Assembly: GCA_014904985.1 (NCBI GenBank)
Contig: MU128972.1
Span: 32,462 to 96,461, forward strand
DNA length: 64,000 nucleotides
Source: Hydnum rufescens UP504
Taxonomy: Eukaryota > Basidiomycota > Agaricomycetes > Cantharellales > Hydnaceae
Direction: 5' to 3'
Of this stretch, positions 34,767-47,586 are shown one piece after another (position 1 is the first letter of the stretch; every line of letters begins with the position of its first letter). Under the pieces are notes generated by a model, which made no database searches, had not been told where the DNA came from, and saw nothing but the letters and a program-made list of their open reading frames with translations. The position numbers and the translations under genes were made by a program.

Positions 34767-37700
34767 ATGTTTGTTGCTTGTTCAGCCTCCCGACTGGCCC
34801 CTCGATGCATCTCTTCGCTGTCCATTACACGATCCCATGGCATCAAGTCTGCATTCGAACCGCATTCCCCAAATCTGATGCCCCCTTCCTCGCGCCCTCC
34901 AAGCCGTCTCGAAGAGCACCTGGAATCAATCACCGACCGCGTTGAACCTACACTTCAAGATTTGGAGCGGTTTAAACCAGATTCCCTTCAATTGCTTCGT
35001 AGAACGGACCTGGTGGCCTATAAATCGCTTTATAATGACACAGCCTTAGCAGTAAGCCGATCGTTCACAAGATCCCAAATGGCCAGAATGCTCGATGAAC
35101 TATTACCCGAACGCTCTGCTTCACTGCTAAGGAAGCGTGACATGGTCAAAGTCATTCTCGGGCAACACTGGGAAATGCCTCATCCCGCTGAAGAGGAACG
35201 CAGGCGTAAGGATCTCGTTGAGGTTCGGACCAGAGGTACACCTAAACGCCCATCGGTCTGTCGTCGAACTAATCAATTGGGTCCCTTTCAGAAATTCCCG
35301 TCCTTTCTGCGGAGCTATTTCTTCTCCTGGGACAAGGTAATATGCCCAGAATTCGCCTCACAATTCCCATCTCACTCAAGGAGCAGACGGTGCAGAATTC
35401 AAAGATATGGCTGCGAAATTTCGAGTCAGGTTATATGTCAACCATCTTCCTCTGGCAATCCGAGCCGAGGGACTCGAGCCAGACCTGATAGATTTGACCA
35501 AGTATATCGATGAGTTCAAACTAGTTATGTCCATTGTCACTGCGATGGCTCTCTCCCATCTAACAAAGCGCCACATACGTGCCAGAATATCTTCTGTGAA
35601 GAGATGCAAGTTGATGCCGACCACTTCTTACCTGATAATCTCATGCAATCAATATCTCGACTTGCTGGGGCCTTAGTAGAAATCCAAAAATTGGCATGGT
35701 ATGCATTATTTACGACGGTGACTGGATCTTGCGTCACAGATTCGCCCCGATTTCCAGATTCGCATCACGGCTAATGATCACCGAAAAGCGTCCGCTGCAC
35801 GGCGATTGATTGTAAAAGCGTCCATGGAGGTGAGGAGGTGGTCTCCTTGGCCAACATCAGGGCAGCTCAGCCCCGTGTTCCCCAATATGCAGGAAAATTT
35901 ATCTCACCGTTCCCCTTCATTTGCGCACACAAGCAGTAGTGATGAGTCACACACGCCGGGTTATCTGCCTTCTTATGCTTTGTATCCATACGTGCCTTCT
36001 TCCCCTTTACCCTGGACGATGGGTGCATCCACAGGATTTCGACCGCGGAGGAGTAGGGGAGTGGGTGCTAGGCCATAAAATCGGACCAGTTCACAGCCTT
36101 AATGGAAAAGGGTCGATTATAACAACCGATAGGTATATTCTATCCACATATTTCCTTTAGCTCGATGATTCTTAAGCCTCTTTGCCAACAGTTCATCTGT
36201 TCTTGACTTGAGGATTCCTCTACTGGATTCGGGGCTTGTCTCAAGCAATATTGGATCGATGTCAATTACCGCGTCGTGAGTGACATGTTTTGGCGATACC
36301 CCATAGGTCCTCATTAAAGAGATGCCCTTACAGATCCGGCCATGTTATCATGACTCAGTCCAGCTCTTCACGCGCGGCTGGCTTGGTGCCGCCCATAGAA
36401 GGTTCATGGTCTTTTCGAAAGGCTTTGGACTGGTTGCAAGAAAAACAAGGCCGAGCAACCTTCGTCCCCAGGTGAAAGAAATCCATAGGTGTCGTGAAGT
36501 CAGGTTCTGAAATAGTGACCTGAAATAGTCTTCCCCCGCCTCTTCTGACATCCGTCTCATCCCATGATACCGAACTCGTCCGATTGAGATATCGTCATAT
36601 CCCCTTTGTCAATGGTTATTCGACAATGGACCTGCCAACGTCGCCATTAGTGATTGATGTCCTGATATGTGAATTATCACTGTCTCGCCTCTTTGCCCAA
36701 TCCATCGAAGGCAATATATCAGATCAACTTTCGGCTCTGATAGACATTAGACTAGGAAATGAGGCCAGACTTGACCTCATCCTCCCTGAAAGGTATGTCA
36801 GCTGTTTACTGAGAGATGCCGAAGCTTCTACCGTTACCTTCTCCACTTAGGCCCATGGATCTCCAATTCTTGGCGTCCAACCTACGAACTCTCGGTATTG
36901 ACGCCATGCCCGCACCTCTTCATCAATTTTTCAAAGATCTTGTCCAATTGTGAGATTAATATATGACCCAGATATCCGGACACTGCTCATAATCTTTTAG
37001 TCTTCTGACAGATGATGCCGCAGTTAGCACCGTGCCTCAACCCATGCCTCCCACCACGATATCTCTGCATGATATTTCCTACGACATCGAATGCACCTTA
37101 GACGTCCGGAGACGTGCACAACAACTAGGAAACATTAATATAGCCCCACCGCCGTCGGGAGGCGACTGGCCCGAACTGGCCAACGTGCCAAAACGCCAGG
37201 ATGCGGTGGAGGCCTCTGCCCTGGTCCCAGTCACGTGTGAATACACCCTTGACCTCGAGAGCAAGGACGGAAGATCAGCTTGTCTGGTACGTTGGACTTC
37301 AGGTGTGCACTTCGGCGTGGCTTTAAGTAATCCTGCTGGATTATATCAGGTGGATTGCCAAGACCCTCGAAATGACGTCCTCTGGAATGAATTTTTGCAT
37401 CGGTGCGACCAGTTGTCCTTGCCATGCATACCCCGTTATACCAGCTGGCCAGAGGGCACCAGCCCTTTCATCTACAGCCGCCAAAGCCTGAATGGCTTAA
37501 TTGGTCATCCTCATTACACCGAGCCATCGACAGTAAGAGGTCTTGCCGGAGCTACGATGCATTCTCGTTGGGGAAAAGCATCTCAGATTCTCTTTCTGTG
37601 CTTGCATCTTCATTTCTGTTGAAGGTCAGTATCCCGTAGCGGTCAAGGATAGACACCATATCGTTGTCCCCAGATCGCGAACCTAAAGTTGTGCGTTAGA

Positions 37701-37886
37701 CTATCATTGTGGATGCACAAACTAGTTATTGTAGTTAATGTGGATCATGACTTTCTCACGTTACGTGTCGACCCCCCACAAACTCCCGGCGATCCTCCTT
37801 TGGTTTACGAACAGGTTTCCTTGGTACGGCAGGCTGTGTATCCCCTTTCCAAGTACTTAGAACCCGTCTCACGAGCCTCCTCGTGA
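34767..37886 (+). CDS. Sls1-like mitochondrial inner-membrane protein
   Basis: Yeast Sls1 couples mitochondrial transcription with translation at the inner membrane. The start at 34767 (MFVACSASRLAPRCISSLSI) has a basic, presequence-like amino end. Then come LQLLRRTDLVAYKSLYND, ARMLDELLPERSASLLRKRD, MVKVILGQHW, LGQDGANLRRLASQFPFPL (KH-like start), AIRAEGLEPDLIDLTKYIDE, LMQSISRLAGALVEIQKLAW, IRITANDHRKASAARRLIVK and, near the end, VPVTCEYTLDLESKDGRSAC and LTLRVDPPQTPGDPPLVYEQ before the stop at 37886. These match the Sls1 architecture as I know it. Several junctions between 35300 and 36900 are unresolved and indels are likely. It is convergent with the PPR gene, about 90 bases apart. Confidence 0.75.
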
Positions 37887-37975
37887 GGGCCCTACGCATC
37901 TCTGTCATAGGCCTCCTACCACCCTTCCTCTGCGCCCCACTAAGACCCCTCAGAGCATAGAATAACATCTTCAGA

Positions 37976-40677
37976 TTAAGCCCTCGCAAGTCGTGACCCA
38001 GCTTCTGCGACGGGAGCGATTGCGGACCAATTCCGCAAGATAATTTCGCGTGCTTCTGTGCGCTTGCCTGAGTACAGATACGCTGATGCCAATGCATCCA
38101 CGACGGGACCATCAGGACGTACACCCGCGTCACGCATCCGGGTGAAGACCTGATAAGCTTCGTCTGGCTTGCCAAGTTTCCCGTAACCGACTATAAGTAT
38201 GGTGAACATAGCGAGCGTGGCGACAATACCGACGCTCATGGCAGTGTTAAAGATGCTGTTCGCGGCTACGATATCGCCACGATCCGCATACGCCTTCATC
38301 AGTGATGCGTAGTGATGGGCAGTTGGTATTATACCGCTGTCCACTGCCGAGCGGAAGGCCTTTAGAGTGCGATTCGCACTGCGACCCATGATTGTGTCGT
38401 GTTGCATACGTAAAGCAAAGGTCAACCCGTCATTCTTTACATCGCGGTCCTGCAGTGACTTGATGGGGTCCAAAATAGGTGCATGCCAAGGGGTGACTTT
38501 TGGAATTCCTGAAGGGTCCATGTCTACCAGGCCTGCGGTTGGATCCCACATTAATTGATCCGATGCAATGAGCCGGTCTTGAAACGGGTCCTCGGGGCGT
38601 CGTTTGTGAGATGGCTGCGGATTATATAAAAGATCATGCATGACCTTCCGTCCAGGTCCCAACGCCATATACCGTTCTCGACGAATGATGCTGCGCAGAA
38701 TAATGTTAAGGTGTTTGATAGTGGGTAAAATATTCGGTTTCGCCCCCCAAGCGTGACGAATTGTTTCTTGCAGTGTCGAAGGACGGATATGCCAGTGAGA
38801 TAGGAACGACTGGTCAGTTGTGGAGAATGGATGGGATGGAGGGAATCGAACTGGGGGATGGAGCAATAAGAATGGTTTTGTCGGTAGAACGATCGGAAGT
38901 GTTGTATGTCTTCGTGGTGGCGGTAGGCACATCCTTGGAGGCGGAGATCTCGGCTGAGGTGCCAGGTGCCATTTCAGTTCTCGGCGAAGCGGCGGAAGGA
39001 TGACCTTTATCTGTTCGACTTGGCGTGGACAACGTCCTCAGTACTTCCATCAGCTCTCTGGGTAAGAGCCGGAGATCGTTGTCTAGATGCAACAAAAAGA
39101 TCCGCAACGTTTCGGCGTTCGGCTCAACGCCAACCTGTCTCATCTCCTCCAATAATGCAATCATACGTTCTAGCCCTAAATCAATGTGGTCCGGCGAGTG
39201 AGCTTGGTACTGGAGGATACCAGAAAGGAGGGAATTGAAAAGCATGACCGTCGGGGTAATTTCGGGGAGGTGATTGTTTGAAAAGGGTTCACCAAGTTCA
39301 TCTGTGGTGACCCCAAATGATGAGCAAAAGGCTGCAGCTGGGAGAGTCCCGGGCCCATGAACAGCAGCAGCGACTAATCGAACAGCGTCTTCAAACCGAG
39401 GATTCGGCGCGGTAAAATAACATCGCACAATGCATGAGAGAGTCTGCTCATTCGGCGCTACCGATTCGGAGAGCATGCGGGAATACAGGGAAAATACACG
39501 GGGCATGTCTCCCACGGCGGCACTATCATGCTAGAAGGATGTTATACGTGATGGTACCAGGACGTTTCGTCAGTGGCCGGGAATGGAGGGAGAGTCCTTC
39601 AAGTGCCTCATCGATCTGGGAGGGGTGTAATGTGGGCTCCGGTGGGAAAGGATTTAGGGATTCTTCAGTAATGTATCCATCGCTGCCCAATATACGGATC
39701 TTATACATATCATCCAGAGTCGGGCTGACACTCTCTTCGTTTTGGAAGACCTTAAGCACGCGAAGGGCGCCTTCGATATCCCCGACATCGAGACACAGCT
39801 GCATAAGGGTGTTTAGAACGTGGGGTTTGTCTAATAGACCGAGTCCTCTGAGCGCCGCATAGGTACGTGCCTCGACATCGTGCGAAGGTCCAAGAGCTCG
39901 ATGCCCAGCAAGGATCGCATTATAAGTGGTCCCTTCGAAAAGATATCCATGAGACTCCATCTCCGCGAGTATGCGGCGGGCCCACGGTATGTCACGATTG
40001 GAAATGCTGGACTTGACGAGGATCTCGAACACTCGACGGGTGCACTGTAGGCCGGCATCGGTGAACCATTGGACAGCATCGCGCAATTGAGCATACATGT
40101 GCAATTCAGCGCAAGCCCGAACTCGCCACTCAAGTAAACGAGACGACGAGACGCCAGTCAGACTCCTCCCTAGGTCGACAAATTGAAGGACATGTGACCA
40201 TTGGAGGTTGATAGCGAATTGGAATGCCACATTCTCATACGCGCTGTGATACAATCGCACGGACCTGCTGCGCGCAGAATGTAAGATATGCCACACAACT
40301 GTGGGCTCTCTTTGATGAGCAGCACACTGCGCCAGCAACTCGCAGAACCCTCGATTGGAGAGCGCAAGATCGCAGGCAACAGCGCGCTTCATTATCCCTC
40401 TAAATTTGCGCCTCGTGCCCCCAGTGCATTGCTTTTTCAATAAATCGTAGAGGCAGTTTTTGAGCTCTTTTACCACTGGATCAAGAGGTGGGTGATACAG
40501 AACGGTATTCGGAGCCGGTGCATTTGAGCGAGCATGGATCGCCGGCTGAGAGCTCCCGCTAGGTCTTTGAGGGGCGTCTGCAGCAGTGGACTCGGAGGAA
40601 TTGGAGAACGTAGAGCATGGGGAGGTGGACAGTACTCGGCTACGTATGTGCACTCTCCGCCAACAGCCAGCAAGCAT
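37976..40677 (-). CDS. Pentatricopeptide-repeat (PPR) protein, probably mitochondrial
   Basis: PPR proteins bind organellar RNA. The start at 40677 (MLAGCWRRVHIRSRVLSTSP) is a basic, Ser-rich likely presequence. Helical repeats follow: FCELLAQCAAHQREPTVVWH, AQLRDAVQWFTDAGLQCTRR, ILVKSSISNRDIPWARRILA, TYNAILAGHRALGPSHDVEA, LNTLMQLCLDVGDIEGALRV, then MGDMPRVFSLYSRMLSESVA, and a C-terminal block with HYASLMKAYADRGDIVAANS, LIVGYGKLGKPDEAYQVFTR and MRDAGVRPDGPVVDALASAY. Two frame changes break the plus-sense continuity, near 39528 (ITYNILLA to DSAAVGDM) and near 38820-38860. The repeat pattern continues across both, so they are likely indels in the sequence. Divergent from SLX9, convergent with the Sls1-like gene. 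Confidence 0.83.
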
Positions 40678-41569
40678 GTACGAGATTCAGGACGAAAATA
40701 GCGAAGCACAAACGACTATTGTCGCAACTAATCCAACGTCAGAACTGGCCCACAGTACATAGAGAAACGCTGAGTGCACCTGGATTCGGCTAGCTCCGTG
40801 GATATCCGGACGCAAATTCGGCGCTGCAACTCAACGTCAGTACTGCAGAGATTAAGGGGCCGGAAATGCAGATGAATAGATTACAAAGTATTGCAGTATC
40901 GACAGGGAAATCCAATTCTGGCGGCTGATTTGATGCGAGAAGTTTTTGGCACTCGGCGAGGGTATCCGGGGTCCATATAAAATTCGGTTAGGCGCTGTAG
41001 CGGAGAATGCCGATTCCCACTAGTTTCTCATCTTGAATACTCGCGTCTGCGCTTTATGACCCATGCCTGAAAGATGTCGCCGCTCCTGAGCTTTCAGGAG
41101 TCCCTTAGGGACTGGAGCTGGTCTGGCAATTTACACATCATGGCTTGAATTGACGAGTAGAGTCACGGGATGAGACCCCAGACAGTAACTCACATGGTCA
41201 ATTCAATTTTTCAAACAAAATCTTGTGCAACAAAATCAAACTTCCCTATCGATACGACTATTGGTGTAAAGTAAGTTAGACCAGCTTTTGAGCCGATTTG
41301 GAGGATTCTCAAGTATTCCTAGAAAGGAAAGTTCGGCTTCTCCCACGCACGAGTATCTAAATGGGACCTAGAACGCTCTATCGCAGAGTACCGGATGGGC
41401 GCTTAATTCGAACATTTAGCAACACCTTAACTTGAGCAATACAAAATACCTATACCAGTCTTATTACATAGCTGGTATAGCTGCGCGCAGTTTCGTATGT
41501 CTACCCCAATCCGCTGAATTGTGCGGGGCCAGTTTTCGGATACATCCGTGTGTGCCTCTCACGTTCACA
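40678..41569. other. Intergenic between PPR and SLX9 genes
   Basis: About 890 bases without a gene. It holds two small dyads: agtccct/agggact around 41099-41113, and a ctgaaag...ctttcag pair around 41068-41098. Neither has the composition of a MITE. Confidence 0.45.
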
Positions 41570-42348
41570 ATGGTAAGAACTATTGAAGCAATTCATGTGG
41601 ATAATTTCACTATAATTCGCTGTATATCAGCCAAAAGCCGTCCGGTTGCGGAAACCGCTCCACGCGCCTTCTGCGAAACTGCCACAGTCCTCCCCTCATA
41701 CTGGACCTGTTGAAAATATCGAAATCGGACCGACGGCAGAGGCATCCGTGAGTTGCACTCTGGCAAGTGTAGGTCCGTGTTTACTCTTTATTCTCTACTA
41801 GGGTCCTCAATCCCTCGAAGTGGACCACCCCACTGGCCGGCCGTTTACCCAACCGAAGAAGAAGGCGAAACAACAATTAAAACACGAAGCCTTTATGGAA
41901 CGTCTTCGAGGAAGTCAATCCCCATACTCACGTTCACATAATCGACGCCTTAGACGAAAGGAGAAAGAGCAGCTAGCATCTGGGATGGCTGACCTTAAGG
42001 CTGCTCTGAGTGCCATAGATGATTCGGTGGAAAAGGTGCAGCGGCCAGGAATTGCAAGTGCTCGACGGCGAGATCCCTCTAATAGTGGGGGGTTCTGCAT
42101 CGAACTGGGGAAAATTGGAGAAGGGAGAGGCGTCCCATTGAGCAAGGCGCAGCGGAAGCAAGTATTGTGAGTGTGTCTCGCTCATGAATATTGAGACGGT
42201 GTGAGATGGCATCCACTTTCTCAGGTTCTCGGAACGTCTTCGACTGCCAATTGTCCAATCAACTCCGGAATATTCGAAAAATGCATTCGAGACAATTAGG
42301 CAACACGCTCAAAGTACTCTTGTTCCCCGTGAAGTCCCGACATTATAG
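41570..42348 (+). CDS. SLX9: SLX9-like ribosome biogenesis factor
   Basis: Nucleolar/pre-40S factor of the SLX9/FAM207 family. The first exon is only the ATG (41570-41572); an intron with a GTAAGA donor begins immediately (41573-41630, 58 nt) and exon 2 reads PKAVRLRKPLHAPSAKLPQS. A second intron (GTGAGT...CTACTAG) precedes QPKKKAKQQLKHEAFMERLR, SRSHNRRLRRKEKEQLASGM and ADLKAALSAI. GKIGEGRGVPLSKAQRKQVL is the hallmark C-terminal motif, followed after a third intron by FSERLRLPIVQSTPEYSKNA and FETIRQHAQSTLV, stop 42346-42348. All three introns are GT-AG with clean phases. Length about 190 residues, as expected. Confidence 0.9.
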
Positions 42349-42511
42349 TCATTGGGCAAATCTTACTCGTTTAATGCATGGCTTAGACCTCAGCATGGAG
42401 AGACAAGGATGTTAATTATGTATATGCTAGTCTAAGATGTCTATAGATTGCATCGCCGCGTCAAGCGGAGGCTGCCTGGAATAGACCTTAAGAAAATGGT
42501 CCCCGGACGCA

Positions 42512-45089
42512 TCACCGCGCCTCATCCTCATCTTCCGCGTGTCCCAAGTTCCTATTCCCTTCGAGACTAATCCTGCCAGCACTCCATAAAGTAGAAGCAC
42601 CGCTTTTAACACTATGGCTGCTCTCCTCACTTCTCCTCCTGCGATGCCTTTCGCTCAGTGACGAACCCGGCCTTGGACCTAGTTCCGTGAAGCCCCCTGG
42701 ACGGCCTTTCCCAATTTCCTCTGCAAGCATTTTCTCCCGCGCATCCAGGGCAGCAAGAGTGCTCTCGGCTTCAGCTTGCTGAAGTGTTTCGCTAGTGAGT
42801 GACTGGGGGTTCGTGTGAAAAGCCTCATCAGATGCAGAGTCACGAGAGAAGAAAGGCAAGCGGGCCTTGAGGGACGATGTTGGGGTGCTTGGAGTTACTG
42901 TAAGTGGAATTGGAAGTGCATGTGGCGATATCGCCGTTTCGATTGAAGGCGGGGTTCCCTTCTCGATGCCATGCAGCCTCATCTCGGCGTGAAGGTATTC
43001 TCTCAGAATCCGGTCTTCATCGTCTTCAGGAAGGTCAAGCTTGCGAGCGGTGCCAACTGTGGATGCGATAGTGGTGGATAGAACACTGGCAGTTCCCGTG
43101 GAAGTCGCCCCCGCCGTGTTCCCAGAGACAGGCAAAAGGGCAGGAGGCCCAGGGGAAGATGAACTCGACGAGCTCGACCACAAACGACCCCAATCAAGTG
43201 ACAAACCTCTTTTCTGTCGCTTAGCCGCCGATGTATCCTTTAGAGGAGAAACGGCCGAAGCGATAGGATTGGCAGGGGAAGTCGAATCTGAAAGAACTCG
43301 GGGGAGGAAGCTTCGTGCGTGAGATGTCTTCGCAGGAGCTGTATGCGCCGTAGGCGACTTAGCTTCGGCGGTCCGTGGTTTGTAGTCCACAGCCAGAACG
43401 CTTTCGAATCCATCTTGACTGATGATCCTGTCAAGGATCTTGGATGCATACAGGTTGAGAGCTTTATTAGCATCCTTCAATGACTTGACCTCAGAGCGCA
43501 AGGCTAGGATACAAGTATCATCAGCGCCATTTGAAAACATGATATGGGGAAGAGTGGGAAGAGATCAAATCCATACCTTCCACAATCTTGTAATCTACGT
43601 GAAGCGAAGGTACTGGTTCAGGAGGTCCATCGGCTGTATACCCATCGAGGATATCCTTATTCTCCGCACGTCCAAGCTCGGCGGCAAGATCTAGGCCTGG
43701 ACCCGTGATAGGCAGATCGCCCAATGTCTCCCCTCGGCCAGGTGACGAGGTCCGTGTGGATCCATTACGTCGTGGACCCTTCCGTCCACTCCGATGCAAA
43801 TCAGGGGAAGGTACCCGAGGTTGAGCAAGAGCCAGATCAAGTTCGGTAAGTACGGGATGTTGATCCTCTCCGACCTCAGGGAGAACGTCAAGATTGGAGC
43901 GAGAGCCAGTTGTGCCGTGGAGACTTGATCCATCATCCTCGTCTCCTTGCCAGGTACTTGGCGTTGGCGCCGTACGGCGGAGTATTTCGTATTGACCATT
44001 AATGGTTCTCTCCACTAAAAGAATATTATAACTCTCATTCTCTTCCTAGAAGCAACTGATCAGAATGCCATTCCGTGGGATGATATACACCAAACGAACT
44101 TGAAGCTCCTTATTGACGCGCTGAAGTTCGGAAAGTTGCATCTGTAGGAGTTGAAGGGTACTTTGCAGGGACGCATGTGACGTGGAGAGGGTCGAAAGCT
44201 CGAGTTTGAGAGCCGTCGTTTCGGGGGTCTCTTGATCGCCCTCGTTCGCCGAAGATGGTCCACCCCCAACTCCATCCTGGATGAAGACCCGATCTCTCCC
44301 TCTTCTTCTTCGTGGGCTTGGGCTTCGGATATTTCGCTCGTGGAAGAACGTCTACCGTAATAGGATTTCCGGGCTTGGGTCAAATTTTGAATGCGAGATT
44401 TGAGGTGTTGCTCATTGTCGTAAAAGGCTTGTCGCTCTGCGTCAAACGTTTGCGTCTTCGACACTAAAATCAATGCATATGAATATAACGAGGAGAAGAG
44501 GCATACCTGCTCATTATAACGACGCTGGAGATCGCGTTTCTCTTTCTCAAGGTCGCGAATCTGTGTACGGAGTTTGTCCGCAACTTCGTGGCGTGCGACC
44601 ATCTCATCCTCCATACGAGTTTGCTCTGCATATAGTTCTCCGAGCCGGGTCTCAGCGGCAGCAACAGCCGAAAGGAACGCGGCATTTTCATTATTGAGCG
44701 TGGTGATGACGATTTCCTGTTCTTGAAGTTTGACCAGTAACTATGGATGAAACGAATTAGCTCGCGATCCATCAATCATAAACAGAAGGGCGGACGGCTT
44801 CTTTTTCCTCTATTTCACGCGCCAAACTGGCTGAGATGGAATCCCGACTCGACGGGTGGTCAGGCGAACCGGCGCCGCCCCTCGACGATGGTCGAGAGGG
44901 AGAGGCACGAAGGGAGCTCCTTCGTGGGGCTGGAGGTGCGCCTGCACGCGAGGAGGACAAAGCGGCACGCGCAACGCCACCTGGTGAGGCGAAATTAGAG
45001 GGAGACTGCGAAGAGCGCGATGGCGCAGCCACCGGCGTACCCCGCATAACAGGTCGAGGCGGCCGAGGTGAAGGCGTAGACGTAGACAT
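42512..45089 (-). CDS. Coiled-coil protein, uncharacterised
   Basis: Not recognised beyond architecture. The start at 45089 (MSTSTPSPRPPRPVMRGTPV) opens a Ser/Pro/Arg-rich disordered segment. A long coiled coil follows: SASLAREIEEKEA, LVKLQEQEIVITTLNNENAA, TRLGELYAEQTRMEDEMVAR, LRTQIRDLEKEKRDLQRRYN, TQTFDAERQAFYDNEQHLKS and STLQLLQMQLSELQRVNKEL. Then come SYNILLVERTINGQYEILRR, GLDLAAELGRAENKDILDGY, DDTCILALRSEVKSLKDANK and ALNLYASKILDRIISQDGFE, and a Ser/Thr-rich tail ending at 42512. The frame needs one base at the CCC of 44298-44300. Coiled coil plus disordered ends suits a cytoskeletal or spindle-pole scaffold, unproven. Divergent from XRCC2 with 160 bases between starts. Confidence 0.75.
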
Positions 45090-45249
45090 AGGGAGGAGCG
45101 CAGATTTTATCGTGGGAATAATGTACAAAATAGCTCTGGGGATGGGTTATATGTGCCTCCAAGACAGAGATAAAGATGGAGAGAGCAAGCGATGCAAAAC
45201 TCTAAATCAATGGAACGTGGCGATCCTCATCTTTCGGCAAGTTGCGCGA

Positions 45250-46616
45250 ATGCTCCTACAGGCCTTTGAACGCCAATCTGTCTTGGAGGTGAGAAATATT
45301 GACGGTCCGTATCACCATCTTATTCTTGAATCCCACAGCTCCTCGCCGAAGTCAGATACCGCGGTGCGTAAGATACATCGATATTCCCTAAATAGGTGGC
45401 TTGTTGACCTCATCGTGTGCATAGCTGATCCACCTGGCTCATCATTCGTCGATGGTCTCGATGAACATATTAGAGATTCTCTTACATTCTCTCCGTTCCC
45501 GGATTCCGCCCTGAACCATGGAGATGTTATCGAAATACAGGGACCTCCAGGTTCTGCAAAGACCACTTGGCTTTATTTTCTCGCCATGACCTGTCTCCTC
45601 CCATACGCTCTGACCGTTCATTCCAGTGGTACTTCCTTTGAAGTCGTTCTGGGTGGAAGAGAGAAAGCCGTTGTAGTGTGTGATTGTGATGGCCGTTGGA
45701 GCACGAAGCGGATGCACCACATGTTGTCTGCGTATCTCCAAGCGCGTGTCGGGGTGAAATTGACTGCCCAGTCCTTGGCAGATTGTCGCGAAGATGATGC
45801 ACTGGGAATAACCCCCACAATTTCGTCCATTTGCGAAAGAAGTCTCCAGCTGCTTCACATTTTCCGGCCTACCTCGTCTTTATCGCTCGCGGCGACCCTA
45901 CTTAGACTACCGTTTTACCATTCGGAAACCATGTGCCAACAAGAAATAAGCATGCTGATGATAGATAGCATGAGCGCATTTCACTGGCCTGACCGTTGGA
46001 AAGCGGAGCAGGCGACGCACGTAGCCACAGGAAACCAACCGAAGCCGTCTGTCATTCCATATAGCCAATTAGACCTTCCATCGAGTCTTCATGCATCGAC
46101 CCAGCATGTGCTGGACGCTATTCAAATGCTTCGATCACGTCTCGGAGTTATCACCGTCTTGACAAACTGGGCGCTTTTTCCTAATGCTCCCGTGTCGCGA
46201 ACACCGCACGTTAATTCCGTTCTCCGACCGCCCCCATTGCGCCCATGTTTCAAGCAACATCTCTTGCGCCTTATCCTGCTTTTTTCCCTCCAATTGCATC
46301 CCCATTTGGGGTCGGCGCAATAAAGAACGTATCGCCTTTTACTATCACCCACCACATAACACTCGTTCCAACATCACTGTCCTCAACAAACATCGTTGGC
46401 CCTACACATGATCCCGATCTCTCTCATACTGTGGCCTGTATCCGAACTCCGATTCCCGACCTCGGAACTACCATAAACACCACACCTGTCTCCCGATCCT
46501 TGACCTTGCCGCGAGAACATATGAGAAGGTGTATCACGGAACAAAACAAAGAACTTTCCTTTGTGGAAGGAGAACTGGGATTTGACATTGACCTGGGTGG
46601 AATAGCATGGTTGTAA
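45250..46616 (+). CDS. XRCC2: XRCC2-like RAD51 paralogue
   Basis: RecA-fold protein promoting RAD51 loading in homologous recombination. The start at 45250 (MLLQAFERQSVLE) is spliced to LLAEVRYR and ADPPGSSFVDGLDEHIRDSL. Walker A is GDVIEIQGPPGSAKTTWLYF, with Ala in place of the usual Gly before Lys. Then VVCDCDGRWSTKRMHHMLSA and the Walker B/XRCC2 signature ISMLMIDSMSAFHWPDR (human XRCC2 has a DSLSAFYWIDR-type motif). AIQMLRSRLGVITVLTNWAL follows. The C-terminal part (FTITHHITLVPTSL, GFDIDLGGIAWL) is in another frame, restored by one base at the C5 run 46231-46235, ending at 46616. An upstream in-frame extension to 44836 only mirrors the antisense coiled-coil gene and is not included. Confidence 0.87.
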
Positions 46617-47183
46617 GGTGGGTACTTACATATGCAAAGTGGGTGGCAGCTCAGGCTGGTCAGCCACTTACCCTTATCTCAAAAGAATCCCTATTTTGAT
46701 CTACTAGCAGCCTTACAGTTGAGACCTCAGTAATTCCTTTCTTCCATACTTTACCTGGCATTGTAAGTATGGAAACGGTTGGCAGTTAGCATTAAGAGAG
46801 TGTCATGGAGGTGAATGAAAAGTGTAAAAGAATGTAAAGCCTCATCGGACTTTAAGGAGACTTATAGCAGGATCTTCCAATGGTGGACCTCCTACTTCCG
46901 GGCTAACTGATGTGGCAGAAATTTCTTTGCTGGACTCCATCTGAATGCAGTAACCTTCCCCTGGTTCAGAGTTTCTTCAACTGGCCATTACATGTAAGTA
47001 ACATGATTTCATTAATTCTTGAGACATCTCAGATGCGCCCATTGTCTCCTGTGGAATGGACTAAGCCGAGCCGAGGTGTGCAGAGTCTGTGATGTCATGA
47101 TGCGGGAACTGCCGTCCGTCCTGCTGAGCAATACCGATTGTTCTGAGCATCTGATTGATTCTGAGGATGTTGTTGCGATCGGG
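46617..47183. other. Spacer before the tandem duplication
   Basis: No gene recognised. It ends exactly where the duplicated unit begins (agcaaggggctatag). Confidence 0.45.
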
Positions 47184-47530
47184 AGCAAGGGGCTATAGAT
47201 CTACCAGAATTACCGATATATATAGGTGCGGATGTAATGAAGATATGGCGGTGATTGTCCCTCTCAACTAGAACTGCTACCTCTCAACAGATGTGAATGG
47301 TGTTTTCCGTGGGATTTAATGGAAGGGAGTAACTCACCATACAGTAATAGGCAGGCGGGGCCGAAGCGAAGCTTACCAATCAATTCAATCTCCAACACAA
47401 CCAAATAACGCATCCCTGTCGCTTTAATTTGCGCTGCTCATGACCTCCGCCATGTATGACTCTACTATGATACATCGGCTGATTGGGATGCACAGTCGAA
47501 TCTGCCGCTCTGGCACCGAGATCCGCGAAG

Positions 47531-47586
47531 CCATTGGTTGGCGATATCTCGCACATCATCATACCAGAGGAGACCGGTTTATATAG
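47531..47586 (+). promoter_or_regulatory. Crotonase copy 2 promoter (CCAAT-type and TATA motifs)
   Basis: An inverted CCAAT pentamer (attgg within ccattggttgg, about 47531-47542) and a TATA-like tttatatag at 47578-47586 lie 88-140 bases upstream of the ATG at 47674. The same elements occur before copy 3. Confidence 0.5.

Noticed and set aside
44836..45249. Long plus-strand extension upstream of XRCC2
   Set aside because: It is the antisense of the Ser/Pro/Arg-rich start of the coiled-coil gene and is not needed for the XRCC2 domain.
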